Shown: positions 1-14,100 of the stretch, in pieces
Layout: the number at the start of each line of letters is the position of its first letter
Numbering within the stretch: position 1 is the stretch's first letter
NCBI RefSeq assembly: GCF_030867145.1
Contig: NC_134433.1
Location: 14,825,396 to 14,889,395 of the forward strand
DNA: 64,000 nucleotides
Reading direction: 5' to 3'
DNA from: Opisthocomus hoazin
Taxonomy: Eukaryota > Chordata > Aves > Opisthocomiformes > Opisthocomidae
Notes under the pieces: generated by a model
Database searches by the model: none
The model's input: the letters and a program-made list of their open reading frames with translations, nothing else
Told to the model about the DNA's origin: nothing
Translations under genes and position numbers: made by a program

Positions 1-3000
1 ACACAATTCTTAGTAACTGATTCTTGATGCTGTGTTTGGATGGCTGCAGCAGTACAAAGGAGATAGTTGAATTGGGTTAGAATGAGGACAGCGCGCCTTT
101 GGACAGTCCTCCCAAGTAGTGCACAGTGGTTGTTGTACTGTTTTCATTCTGGATACAGTTATTTTGAAAATCACGTGGCTATTAAATACCACTTCAGGTT
201 GGTGAGCTGTGTTCAACACATCCTGACCATCAAGTTCTTTAAAACAGAGTTTCCAAAGTCGCTAGCAGTCTTTCAAATAAGAGAAGCTGGAAGTTTTTTA
301 GATCTTTGTTCTGACTACACGGTGGTGGTGGTTGCTGCTGTGTTGAGGGAGTCAGTTAGTTGTTAGTACCGCATGGAATAGTACTTACTCTTTAGGTACA
401 GCTGAGGGCAAGTGATGTGTAGATGAGGTTTTGCATGAATGTACTTGCATTTAGACATTGAAAAAGGTAGAGAATCACCTTCTGTGATTATTGAAAGGAA
501 GAACAATGTTTCCGGTCTTTCGCGTGTACTTGTGAGCAATGGTTTGTTAACCAGGTGTTAATCATGGTTTGTGATGCTGGAGAAACTGCCGCTGATTTTG
601 CAATAAAATCGAAGGTAGTCTCAGTCAGGTTTTATTTTGATATGCGGGTGTTAATTGGCTGTGGCGGTATAAAACTTTATCATATTCATCGGTGTGAACA
701 CTCAAGCATAGCATTTGCCAATCCTGCGCAGTTTGCCAGCCTGCTCACACGGGTTGGGAAGGCGCAGGTAGGATGCAGTACTGCCACGGCAGCGGAGACA
801 GGCAGAGTGCCGTTATTTAAAAGGGAGGAAAACGCTAGCAGAGTGTCTTGTCTTTGTTTTTTCTCCATGGTACCCTCTGATCCAGTGTTTGGCTCGATTG
901 TCATAATATATTGCGTTTATTTCCTGTTCCTTAACAAATCCAATTACTTTTAATTGTACATATTCCAGAATTGTTAACTTCTAGGACGTGCCTTATAAAC
1001 CCCTTGTGTTTGCAGTCAACAACGAGGAATCAAACGTGGGATGGCTGCAGAATGTCCTTTGTTGTGGACTTGTTAAGAAGTGGGTTCTGGCACCAGGTGA
1101 CAGAAGCAGGCAGGTTCCTAATGCTAAGTGTATTTCTCTTTCTGCGGCGTTCTTAAACAATGAGTAACGCTATAAAAAAGGCAATATCAAATAATCATGA
1201 TCGTAGTGAAACAACAAACCTGTACTGGTCCAGCTAGGTGTTACTGGATTTTTTTTTTTTAACAGTGTTTGACTTTTCCTTGCAACCATTAGAAAAAATA
1301 ATAGAGACAGAGTAGAATGCTTGTAAGGAGATCCTGGAAGTTTTCAAGTCTACATTTGTGCTAAAAAATATTTAGATCTCTTATTAGTATTCTGAAGAGC
1401 TTAAAAACTGAAAACTAATATGGTTACAAGTAACCTGCATTTGGGGGAAAATAAATAAATAAATGTGCAAACATACCATATTTTATTTCCTTTGTGTCTT
1501 TGCCAGGTTTGTGTATATCCTGGTTGTGTTGTTTCCCAGTTAAACTAGTTAGGTTCTCTTTCTTGTTTTTTTTGGGGCGGTGGGGGGGAGAGAGGGAGTG
1601 TCGAGCTTTCAGCAGCTGAAGAAAGAAATATGCTGGATCTCAGTGAAAATAGGACATGCCTGGCAGGTACGCAGCATTTACAAATGTCAGAATTCTGTGT
1701 TAAAAAGTAGGTGACAACTAGAAAAAACTGTAAGTTCTCAAAAAAAAAAAAAAAACCAAACAAAACTTGCAAAGTGAGGAAAATCAAATTATTATATTTT
1801 TGTAGTTTGTTGGGGAGAGGATGGTGTTTTGAGGGAGGGAGTTCATGTAAAGAATCTAGTTTCTGTTGACAGAAAGAAGATCTTGAACCGTCTAGTCCGG
1901 TGGCTGTTCAGTTAGTGTCTTGAGTAGAATTCAGTTCTTTCCCCTGTCCCTCAGCTTTATATTCCGGTGCGTAATTGTCTCATTTCTTTGGTTCTCATGG
2001 TGCCTTGGAGGAGATACTGCTTCATTAGTTTTAGTGTTCTCCGTCGCAGGTATTTGTTGCAGTCACGCACTAGCGGGCTGATCTTGGATTTGTATCGGCT
2101 AACGAGGAGTTTTATTCAAGTTTTATTTTCCTTTTGGAATGTGTCTTCTGGATTGTGTGTTTTTCTGGTTTTTACATTGTTTTTTTTCTTGAAAATCGTT
2201 TGGGTCCAATGTTCTTTGAATGCTTTCTGATGAGATCATTAACCACAGGAACAATTGGAGATGACATGAATTTGTTTTAGTTAGTTAGTGCAGACCTGTA
2301 ACCTTTAGTAATTGCACTATGCTAACTTGTTTTGCGTTAAAACTTTTAGGCAAAGTCCAAAAGGATGTAATCACGCTTTCTCTTTGAGGTAGTAGATGGA
2401 ACTTCTGAAGTGCTCCTGCCTTGGTGTGAGTCAGAATACCAGATTTTGAGTTTAGATCCTGATAGCTCCAACTTCTGTAATAATGAGTTTAGCTGCAGTA
2501 TCATGTTTCCTCACTGTATTCCGCTAATCCAAAAAGGAACAAGCATGGCTAATAAAAGCTGTTGTGTCGCATCTAGTTGTTCTTTGAACCAAACAAAATG
2601 GATAAGCAGGAATTTGCTGACTGCTCACAACAAGCAATAGAACGTCCCCGCTCTGCGTTGCAGTAGAGATTGTTTTTACTGACAAAGAATCTTTACAAGC
2701 GTGATTTCTATAAATTGGAATAAAACTAGCTTGTCCCAAGGTTTCAGTCTCCTGGGTTTTTGACAAGAGTGAAGAGGATAAACTACCCATGAAATGAAGT
2801 GTAGCCGTGCTGCTTCAGTTTTGAGGTTTTCTGACCAGAGGAGTACAAACAAGGTCATAAGCAAGCAGTGTGTGAGGGAGGCCAAAAATCCCGGAGCGAG
2901 CCGGTCGTATTTTGTAGGACCTCTGCTGTGGCGGATCAGTGTGGCTTCACAAAGACTTAGTTACGTTCGTGCTGCTGTGTTTTGGGGGGTCAGAAATTAA

Positions 3001-6000
3001 ATGTGTGCATGGGAAACGATCATGATTTCTGCGTGTGTGCACACATACAGCCATTCTGATCATCTGGTTAGACTGCACGGTAGCGTGTGCAGTAGCACTT
3101 CACCGAATACCGCTTGAATTAGATCATACCCTTGTATCACCTTTTTAAATTAAAGCCTCACAGTGAAGGAAAATCATCACTTTGTGAGTTTTTTCCCAAT
3201 TATTATTACTCTTTATTTTAACGCATGCCTTGTTTCTATAGTCTAAACTTAGATTAGAACTGAAGCATCTTTCCTTGTTATGTCTGTACTGGTTTGAAAC
3301 TTCTTGCCTTTGCTTACCATCCTTCTAACTCGTATTACTCGGTTTGCTTTTTTTTTTTTTTAACTTCTAACTATGGGGCATGTTTTCTAATCCCAATATG
3401 CTCTAACTTCCCTATTTTTTTCAGTATCCTTGTTGAGTCTTAGATGCTAGAACTTATCATAAGTCAGGTAATGAGGTCACATTGTGAACAGAGACATTCA
3501 GCTCCTGCTGAAACCATAATTCCTATTTCCACTTAATTTCCTTTGTGCTGATTTAACTTCAAAGCAAACTGGGTTTCCCCACGTACTGCTGTGGAGGATC
3601 ATACGTGTGTGTGACTGTAAGGCTCGGGCTTTGTATCCCTTGTGCTGGACTCTGTGCAGACGTGAAACAAAGAACTCTGCTGATGGGGTATGGAAAGAGG
3701 AGTGAGTGGGAAGAAGCAGAGAAGTAGTTTGCCTTTTTTTTTTTTTTTTTTTTTTTAATATGCTCTAGATAATATCCAGTAGAACTAGTGCTTGTCCAGA
3801 GGCTTTGTAGGTGGTTTTGAAATTTATTTAAAAGAATCCAATGTACCTAATTTTTGGACTGAGTATTTTCTAAGAGTGTTCCCCGCGCCCTGTCTGTAGT
3901 GAGTCATTTGTCATCAGATTGGTTCAGTGCACTGCTGACTCTCAGAAACGTTTTCCTTCCTTGTTGAGTAGGGAAGGAAGATTGTGGTTACAGCCAGACT
4001 TTTTTCCCAAACGCTGATGTTTGCTGACGAGGTGTACAGTCCTTCCCAAATTTGGCGTGATATTCCATGTGACATTAGTAGACATTACGAAACGTGCTGG
4101 GGAGCTCCTTGAAATTCCATGTATCTTTAATTCTTACTGAAATAGCCACATAAATTTTTCAGCCCTCTTCCAAACTGGAGCAGTCGGAGCATATTTTTCA
4201 AATTGCGTATACTGCAGTTCCTGTTCTAGAGGGTCCTTTTACAACTGGTTAGAATTAACCTCCAGCTGTTTTAAAAAATGGGGGGTTAATTTCTAGTATT
4301 TTTTCCTGAAGTTTAGAAAGAGTCTTTCCTGTTGTGCTTGTACAGAGTGAAACAGCCCAGAATGCTGGTGATATAATAGTTGTATCACTGTCTCTTGTGT
4401 TATGGCTTGGCTCTTGCTAGCAGTTTAACATATCTTTGTCTTTATTTTCAGTGGTTTGCTAAGAAGCAGTTAGAGCTCAGCTTAATGTATCCAGAGAGAG
4501 AAGCCTGACAAGATCTTTAATAGAATTACATGTGCATGATGATATAATAATAGAGAAGCTACAAGTTAATGCTACTGATACGTTTAATTGGGGACACCAC
4601 TCTGTGCAGCCTTTGAAAGTTCAGGTGGATGTGTTAGGAGTTAAACATTAAGCCTTGCATCCTGAAGGAGGATCGTGCTGGTTTTCTCACAGCTGTGCCA
4701 AACAGTTTGATTGTGCATGTGTGCAATAATATGCCTGTGTATTAAACTTACACCTTGGTTCCTGCCTTCAGTGCCAGAATTAATGAGTCATTGTGAGCTG
4801 ATGAAGTTGGAAGTCATGTTGTAGGCTTTTATTCATTTTTCCACAATTAAAGAAAAATAAATCTCTGTTAAACTCCAAATAGGTTATGTTTGTGTCTAAA
4901 AGACATTTGTTTCTTAAGAAAAGAATAGTTCTTCGGAAGTCCAAACCTCTGCCATTCTTGTCAGGGCATGTTTTTCTTGAATCACTATTTTGTTTTGTTT
5001 TTCGTGTTATGTAGCAAGGCTTGTGGTCAGGAATTGTGTCTCTCTGGAGCTTGAACAACAGAACCGTTTCTTCAGTGCTTGCAACTGCTTCTCAATGAAC
5101 AAAGGAGCGTGACTGAATCTCCTGGAATTGCTTCACACGTTGACGTACACTCACTATTTCCATGTCAAACTTTGTTTGAAAATCTTGCTGTAATAGCTAC
5201 AACAGTTTCAAGAGACTTCAAGCCGAGTGAGTTCCTTAAAAATGTCTGCCAGCATGTCGAGGGAAGGGGTGAATGGTGTGGCGGATGTCCCAAGGATACT
5301 GTATTTCTGGTTATACCAGTGAGAAGCAGGCTGGGGTTTTTTGCATGCCGGAATGGTGCAAGTGTTTACCTTTCGATGGGGATAGGGGATGTGCCGATAG
5401 CAGGCTTGGGCCTTTGGGCCATAAGCCAAACTTTACGTGTGCCTGAGATAATTGATAGGTCGGACTGAGGGTGGAGGTTGGGACCTTTCCCCTCCCTCCC
5501 ACCAACCAGGGCATTTATTCATTAGCAGCTGAAGAATCACGTGTAACAGCGGGCACGTTACAAGATGTGTTTGTGTAACCCATAAATATACTAGTTTTTA
5601 AAAGTCTTATACAGTTGGTAAACTAGTATCAGAGTAATGTCTGGGATTTTTAGCTAGCACTGCAGGGTGGTAAGAGGAGATGATAATGAACCTGATTGAA
5701 AGCCTAATTGTTGAAGGTGTGATGGGACTTTTGATTGTTTTAAATCCTGCTAAAATAGCTTGGGTATGTGTTGTAGTTTTTTCCAGATATGATCTCATGA
5801 GTTATTGATAAGATGTCCACCTTCAGTTTTGGACGTGGAATACCAGGCAAGATTTAATTGTTTGTTGTTTTGTGTTTTTTTAAGATTGTGCAGAATATGG
5901 TTTTGGTTTTATAGAACAGTTCGCATTAGACAGCTGCGTTGAAGGAAATGAGAACACTTAACCATGAGTGTAGTTTTTAAATACATCAGACTGGATGTTC

Positions 6001-8016
6001 TTTGACTGCCAGAGAGAATGTAGCTTCAGAAGAAACTCCGATCTCTTTGAAGTGCAGGGACATGGCACTGTTTTATCCGAGGAGTAACTTTGCATGCAAA
6101 CGTGTACTGTTTTTTAAAATGCTTCCTTTTTTTCCCCAGCAAAATAGATGACTAAAAGGAAAACATTCATTTCTGGCAATTGACGTTATTAGGTCAAAGT
6201 ATTTTTGAGGGGTTTTTTTGCAGGTTCTGTTGTTAAAAAAACCAAACTTTCTGTGCTGAAGAATCAGTGTCACGTGCTTCTGGAAGAACAGTTGATTAAA
6301 ACTAAGTTTTTGGCTGGAGGAGATGTTTTCACATGCTTTGTTTTGAGTACTAATTCATCTGCTTCCAGTATTTGTGGAGAAAAAGGTGAACTGGACACAA
6401 GATACTTATCAATAAAAGTATTTTAAGAAATTACTGAAACTGAGAGGAGTATTAAAATTTTTGTTAAATCTGTGTTTGTAATTGAGCATCTCTAAATAAT
6501 GTCTTCTCTCGGCCTTACTTTTGCTTACGTAATGAGGGTGGTTGCACTCCCCATGTCAGAGTTCCTCATAGCTGTAAGATCTGCTCAGACGGCACGGAGG
6601 GCCTTGCTGTCCGTGTGAACGAGCCCGTCTTGGGCAGTGGGTGTCTGAGCATCTGAACGTATGGGCCAGGAAGTTGGGTTTTCTGAATAGCTGCTGCCAG
6701 TGCAAGGTAGCAGTGCTTCCCCTCTGTGTTCGTGACGGCGTGGAACTCGAGCATGTGAGCTGGTTTGTGTCTGCTGGTAAACCGCGGTTTTCTGCTCCCT
6801 GTGTCGCGTAGCGCAGATACCATGAAAGGGCAGAAACAGATCTCGAGCGGCCGGGGGTGACAGATGCAGCTTCAGGAGAGAAGTGGTGGTGAGACACGAG
6901 CTACGGGCAGCTGCCTCTCTCCTCATGGAGTTCCTGCTGCTCAAAAAGATTATGGGTTTTGTTTTTTTTTTTTAAATTAAAAAAGGGTGTGTGGGTGCTT
7001 TGTAGAACACCTAAAATAGCAAACGGTTGTACTGCGATAGTCTTGTGTGATCCCGTACTGTGCCTCCAGCAGAGGCTGGTGATGGGACATACGACTATGG
7101 CGAGCGTATAGTGGTGCTTCCTCAGGTTACATGCCCTGTTTTCAGTCATTTGTGGTTCAGGGGCTTCAAGATACTGGGAATTAATAGCCTGCAATGGATT
7201 TTTCTGCCATATATTTGTACAGTCACTTTTGTACCTATGTAAATTCTTAGTATTTATAGCATAATGTGGCAGAAAGCTCCGTAACTTAACTATGCATTGC
7301 ATAAAGAACTGTCTGCGTGGTTTATTTTTTATGAACAAGTCAACTGATATATTTGCTTATCTGCAGACACAAATCAGTTTGGGCATAAACCTGGCCATTT
7401 CTTTTACTAAACGCATTAGAAGATTCACGTGAGTTTTCCCATTTACTTATGCAGGAGTTACTTGTGCAACCTCCGGTATTAATGAGCTCAGGACTCATGC
7501 CTGTCTTTAGCTCAGGGTATTGGTGAGTCATCCCTTGCAGAACTTGTGGGTTTGGGATTTATTTATATATATTTACTTATATATACTGTAAAATCTGTTT
7601 GCCCTGCTGTGTGCTAGATTCCGTGTCATTTAAAAACGTTTTCAAAGCATTTGGGATCAAAGAAGCTATTGTATTTTTTGCTGACTCTAGGGGTTTCTTG
7701 GTTTTGTCTTGGCTTGCTAGCTCATATGTTGTGGTGGTGTGGTGATGCAGGTGGAGGACATAGACACTTGAAAATACATTCATAGATAAAAAAAAACCTT
7801 GGAACCACCTGTGGAGCTCTCATAGCTCGTCTGCTCAGTTTTTAAACACTGAAGTTGTGCTCCTGTGTGGAGACAGTGGACCTGTTACTTCTTAGTCTGC
7901 TGTATTTCAACACTTTGAAGTCCAGATTTCATCATAAGTCATCTTTACTATTAAGCGAAATTTCCCAGAAGAACTGGGTCTTAAATTTTAAAAATATATT
8001 TCTGTTTTTCCTTCAG
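1..8016 (+). other. APPBP2: APPBP2 intron 1 (3' part)
   Basis: AT-rich sequence without any recognisable exon. The first APPBP2 exon in the window starts at 8017 in phase 0 with the codon for residue 47, and nothing here encodes the preceding 46 residues, so coding exon 1 and the promoter lie upstream of the window. Only simple sequence stands out: an A run at about 1740-1755, a T run at 3734-3756, and an AAATAAATAAAT stretch near 1450. The intron closes with a pyrimidine tract and CAG at 8001-8016. Confidence 0.85.
3734..3756 (+). repeat. Homopolymer T23
   Basis: Uninterrupted T run in APPBP2 intron 1. Confidence 0.9.
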
Positions 8017-8105
8017 CTTTACCAGCAGGGCCGCTTATGCCAGCTGGGTAGTGAATTTTGTGAACTAGAAGTTTTTGCAAAGGTGCTACGAGCTTTAGAT
8101 AAAAG
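8017..8105 (+). CDS. APPBP2: APPBP2 exon 2 (residues 47-76)
   Basis: The acceptor is TTTTTCCTTCAG and the donor is AG|GTAAG. The exon encodes LYQQGRLCQLGSEFCELEVF and onwards to ALDKR, with the last Arg codon split AG|A. It starts in phase 0, so exon 1 upstream must end on a codon boundary. Confidence 0.96.
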
Positions 8106-11100
8106 GTAAGTATCTTAATACATCGATAATTCTCATTTCAGCTCTTACCTCTTGATCTAGGTTTCTGATTCTAGATGTCTCTAATTTTCTTGGCCTTCCT
8201 AGCTGTAGTAATACATAAGAATATCTCATTAGATTTACAGGTTAACTTTTAAGTTACAATGTGTCTTTCTGTGTCAAAAAATATAACAATCTGAACTTCT
8301 GTGCAAGTGTACCAAGTCATCTGTGGTACTTGGTTTCCAAGGTGCTTTTTTTGTTACTGCTGTGCTGCCAGTTGTCGTGGTTTAACCCCAGTAGGCAGCT
8401 CAGCACCACGCAGCCGCTCGCTCACTCCCCCACCCAGTGGCAAGAGGGAGCGCATTGGAAGGGCAAAAGTGTGAAAACTCGTGAGTTGACATAAAGACAA
8501 TTTAATAATTAAAAAAAACCAGAGGAAAACGAAAACAACAAAAAGGGGGAGGGGGGAGCACAAGCAAGAAAAACAAGTGATGCAAAAAGCCCCAGTTGCT
8601 CACCACCAGCTGATCAGTGCCCAGGCAGTCCCTGAGCGATGGCAGTCACAGTGTCCATTTCTTGCTGTTGTAGCAAATCTGAAGTGAAGGGTTATCAAGC
8701 TGATAGGACTGTCCCAGTTTAAAGAGTTTTCCTGTCATATATTGAATATTCCAATTTGTGATGTTGTGCTCAAGACTTGACTTTTTTAGATCAGATTCTC
8801 TGTAACCAGGATAAGCTTTGAGTCTTTAGATGTACTTGCCTTCCGTTGTTTACGTGAGTGTGATACTAATGAATTCGTCACTGCTCATTTATCTGCAATT
8901 TCTGTGGGAGTTGTGGGGTGAGGGTGGATCTGAGGCTTCCCCCCCTCGAAGTTTTAGCTGAAAGTGTTGTTTTCCAGTTTTAATATTGTGTGGGTAGCTT
9001 GTGTTTTGCTTACACTGGAGGGTGTCCTTGTAAAGAACTCCGTGTACACTCACTTTATTTGTAGGATAATCCAACAACTGTAATCCATTAGCATGGAGAT
9101 TGACAATTATGCTTGTATTCATCTGGTTTTGGTTTGGGAGAGGGTTGGGGTTGTTTCTCTGAATCACTGCTCGTTTGAATTCATGGCATTCAAGAGCCAA
9201 CTGACTGCAGTGTTCTAAAAACTTTGTGTGTAATCAAATTCTCATTTCTTTTGTTTCAGACATCTGCTTCATCACTGTTTCCAGGCTTTGATGGACCATG
9301 GAGTAAAAGTTGCTTCTGTACTGGCCTATTCTTTCAGTAGACGCTGCTCCTACATCGCAGAATCGGATTCTGCTGTAAAAGAAAAAGCAATCCAGATCGG
9401 TTTTGTTTTAGGTAACTGGTGATGTTAGGCTGTTTGAAGTGTGATACTTTTTTTTCATGCAAGCTTCTGTTAAGCTGATGCTATTTTTTCATGTTAATGT
9501 CTGTGATTTTTCAAAGAACATGCGTGTTTTTGGAACTAATTTTTAGAAAACTGCTTGGTGTCCTAAGAAAAATATATTGGATTTTAATACCCAAGAATAT
9601 GTAGGCTTGTGTTTGTGTCGTGGTCCAAAACCAGGACACTTTGCAATTTCAGATGTTTTAGATCTAAAATTTGTTGGCGGATGTGATGCTTAATATTAAG
9701 ACTTTGCATAATTTTAGTATTGGTAAGTATTTCTTGACAGAAAACTGTAGGAAAACTGTGTAATGCCAAAAAGCGATCCTCAGCTGAAGGAGAATTCTTC
9801 TACTCTTATATTTCAGCCTTTTCAATTCAGGGCTGGAGGGTGTAACCTTGACAGGATTCCAATATGTAGTATGCAGTTCTGTGAAAGAAGCAGTCTTCTT
9901 ACAAGACTTGAGCAAACCCTTTTTCTCTTAAAAAGGTGTTCTGGTGTTCAAATTTCTGTTTGTTCTTTGTGGTGTTCAAATTTCTATTTGTTCTGGATTT
10001 TTATTTTTTTTTCCCCTTCCCTGCAGGAGGGTTCCTATCGGATGCAGGCTGGTACAGTGATGCTGAGAAGGTATTTCTTTCCTGCCTTCAGTTATGCACC
10101 CTTCATGATGAAATCCTGCATTGGTTTCGTGCCGTAGAATGTTGTGTAAGGTGAGCTCACCTTTAATTCCTGGATGTCTTGCTGTGAAATACCCATTAGC
10201 GTGTTGCCAACTGCAGTGGAGCCATCAAGCTTCAGATGCTGCTGCACTGAAATACTTTCCTGGCTAGAGCTGAAGATCGGGAGGTGCTTGTTTTACACTT
10301 AATTCCTGGGTTTTCAACTTGTAAAGTGGCAGCACAGTTCCATGGAAAAAACCCACCGTTTTGCCTTTCTGCAGAATGTGTCATCAGTAAAAGGTGCTGC
10401 ATGGTCAGAGGGGTCCAACGCTTTGTTTTTTCGAGGGTTTTTGCATGTGAAGAAATGTTACGTCTCGGTGTTTGCTGAAATTACATTTACTACAAGAAAA
10501 ATTTGCCAAATCCAAACACAAATGATATAAATACAGTTGAGCAGAAATAAAAGGAAAACATACCTTTCCTGACTCCAGATCCAGAGAGCTCTCTGGCGCT
10601 GTGCTGAGCTGCTTCACTGTGCGGTTAGGTGAATACCTAGGTGTCCAGTTCTTGCGGGCATCTTCAGACACAGCTTGAATATTTAGAAAATAATTTTTAC
10701 TTTTAGGAGGCATTTGGGTTTTGTACCTGCCTTGCGTCTTCTCAAGGCCTGTAGTGGGGTCCACTGAGATTCAAATTCCATTCACAGAGGCCTCAAAGAT
10801 TATGACTTCCAGTTTTTAGTTGCTCTGCGCTCAGGTCTGTGTATCTGGGTGTGTGCTGTACTGATGCAGTCTGCAGCAAGCAGCCAGGTTGTTTTCACTG
10901 GTAACACCAGGACTGACCTCTTTTGCCTGCTGCAGGTGGGCACTTGAATACCTGCGTGCTAGGGAGCATAGTTAAAATAGGGTTGGTTTGGATTTTTTTG
11001 TAAGCTGATGTAATGAACAACAAAGTATGTGCTGTATTATCTCAATATAGGACAAAACTTGTTTTGGAAAACAGCTCCAAAAAAGCCTGCATCTTGTTTA

Positions 11101-14100
11101 TGGCTGGACAAATGTGAAGAGCAAATAGGCTTTGCCAGTAGCTGCTTATTTTGTGTGCCAGCCAGAGGGCCGTGGCAACGGGTGCTGCTCTGCCTTGCTC
11201 TGCCCTGCCAGCTCCCACTGGCTTTCACTCCAGAAATAGGATGATGCCAGGGGAAGACTGGGCACACACATACACGCCTTGCTAGAACTGCAGAGCGGTG
11301 GATGCAGTACTGCTGTTAGTACTTGGTCCTTTGCCTTCTAATTAATCTAAAAAAGTTTCCTAGTTGTATTGGGCTGTTTGGCAAGCTGGAGAAGTTGCCT
11401 TAAAAATACACTTTCTCCCCATCTCCAAATAGAAAAAAAGAAAAGAAAGTAAAGAAAGGGGGGGAAAAAGGTGACTGTCTCTCTCTGTTGGACAGCAACA
11501 TACAGCCCACGCAGCTGTGGAAAGAAGATTTTCATTTTCTGCTAGAAAAAACCCTCCTATGGTGGGATGAATGCTTCTGAATTAGGGATGTTAATTCTGT
11601 TTGGGCAGAGACAGACATTGTTCTTGTAGTGAAAGCTGATGGCCTGCGTGTAACCTCGCGTCCCTCTGGGCAACAGCGTAAAGGAGGAGACACTGCTTTA
11701 TGTCCAGGCATCGCCCAAACAGTCAAGTAACAGCATCGTTCACTTGGAAATGTATCAAATGGAAAGAATTTAAAAACACTTTCAGAAGTGCCAAGTATGT
11801 AAAATCTGAAAACCTTTTCGTGGGAGAGAGTAGTAATTCGGCTTCAAAGTCATGAGGCAGTAAGATAAATGTTTTGCTGTCACAGTCTAATCCCTGCTAC
11901 TGCTGTGCTGGCACTGGGGTTCGGTGAAGTTTGAAGAGAACAAAATTCAAGTCCAGCTTTTGAAAATATGACACTCTTTAAAAAAGTGGCTCCTCTTGTT
12001 CTAAAAGCTAGAAAGTCTAATTTCTGGGAGTTTAATACATTGCATTATTAATAGAATACAGTTTAAAAAATTTAAGGTTTTGTGTTGTTTAGACACATAA
12101 TCTGGTGGTTCTTTGTACTAGCAGTAGTGAGTTATATGGAGAAACTGGAGAAAATTTGGAGGTTTGAGATTTCTGCAAGCTTGTCTACAACTTTCCTGCA
12201 TGTGTTGTGCTCCTTCTGGTTTGCTTTCTCTCGTTATTATGTGTCAAACAATAAGGCACAAATACATGGTTCTCCCATGTCACTGGTTCACATTTTGCTG
12301 ATTCTTGGGTTTTTTCTGATGTTTTTAGACTTCCTAAGCTGCTGTGTAACCCTGTGTTTGTTACATTTGTACGCTCCTAGAGGATGATTGGGGGGGGGGG
12401 GGGGGGGGGGGGGGCAAGTTATTCCGCAAAAGCTATTATTGCAGACATCAAAGAAGATTCATAGCTATTAGCATAAATGTCCTAAGGCATTTATTCTTCC
12501 TCTTGGCTTTATCTTCTGAAAGTCCTTTGGATTAATAAAGGATTTTTTGTTACTGAGAACCGGATCACATGAACTCCGCTTATCCTGGAGGATTGGGTTA
12601 GGTTTAGCTTGGTTTTTGGTCGATTTCTTTGTTGTTAGACACCATCACTGAAGCATCCAGATACTGGATATTATCTTTCCTAGGCGCTTATCTAAATTGC
12701 AGTACTATCCCTGCCGGCTTATACCATTACATGGCATTTGGGCTTCGTGTTTTTGATGTTGCGTGGCAGCTCCCAAGTGAATGGTGTCGGCAAAATAGTT
12801 TCCCTCTTCAGGGAAACTGCAATTGCTTTGTATTTCTGTAGTTTCTTTAAAATTCCTGCCTCCTGTTGTTTGAATGTTAGATGGGTTTCTGCTGCCTGTG
12901 ACCAAGAGCACAACGCACTTCTGCATCGTGTTTAGTTCTCAGAACTTATTTAAGGAAGAATGTGGCTGTTGCTTCTTCCCTTCTGTTCTGGAGCCACGTT
13001 GCTGTGTTTCTGGTTGGAAAGCTGGTGTTTGTTTATGTGTTTTGAAGGTTTTTCTTTTGATCTTCTCTCTGTGTGGCTAATACACATCTGCTGTGTGCTT
13101 GTCTGCCACTCCCTGCTTGAGAAAATGTGACCTTTATTTCTTTTCTGGTTAGTGTTTGAGTTCCCCGGTCCGTTTCAGTAGGAAGGGATGGGAGGAGGCG
13201 ATGTTGGAGGCAGGCGGAATGTGAGGGCAAACTTCCATGTATTTGTTACTTTGCGATTGCAGAAGGCACGGCCGCAATAACTTGTGCATCTCTGCTCAGG
13301 GTAAATGGTAACGGGGAACAGGCTCCGGGGAGAGAAACGTTTGACCAAAAACCTGACTGTTCTTTCCTCCCCCCTGAACAGTTTAGTGGAAGATCTATCA
13401 TGGTGTATCATAAAAGGTACAAGATCCTGTACCTGTACGCTAGCTCACGTTTTCAGAGTTTCAGCCGCTCTGCAATACGGCGTTACGCTCTGCTTCACTT
13501 TGTGTGTTTCTCTTCCTGTGTTCTGTTCTGCTCCTGATTTGCAAAGGCTTGCCTGATGTTTTTCAATCTGTTACTCACTGCCTAATAACAGATTTCCAGG
13601 AGGGACAGTGGAGGTTAATTGACCAAAATATCATGTGTGCTAAGTGGCAGGCGTTTGCAGCAGAGAAGCCTGCAGTGGGCAGGAGTACAATTCTGCCCTT
13701 TGAGCTTGGAATATGAGAACACACACACACTTCCAATGTAGCTCTTTAAAGTAAAGAAGCATCAGCCTACACTAATGAAAAAAATTCATTTGTTTTGAGT
13801 AGATACCAGAAGCTGAAATTGTTACTTCTCTGGAGGAACAAGGGTATGTTTCAGTAGTGCTGTTTCATTGTCTGCAGTTGGCTGTCGCTTCGTGAAGCTT
13901 CTGTGAATCCTGCAGATGGAAAGGCAGCGCGTTAGGAGATGGGACAAGGCAGGGGGAGAGGTTTCTCAGACTTGTTGTGAACTGGGCCAACAAAGTAGTC
14001 TTTTCTGATGGTGTGAAGTCAGTGCTGGGTGTGCTGTCGAATGGATGCTGTTGAATCTCTTGTGAAGACACCCCCCTGCTCTACCCCCGTAAGCCCCAAG

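Larger units (their letters stand above)
9412..10026 (+). other. APPBP2: APPBP2 intron 3
   Basis: GT-AG intron containing the 23-bp LTR-like remnant at 9616 and a tandem duplication at 9942-9994 that abuts the branch-point/pyrimidine region of exon 4. Confidence 0.85.
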
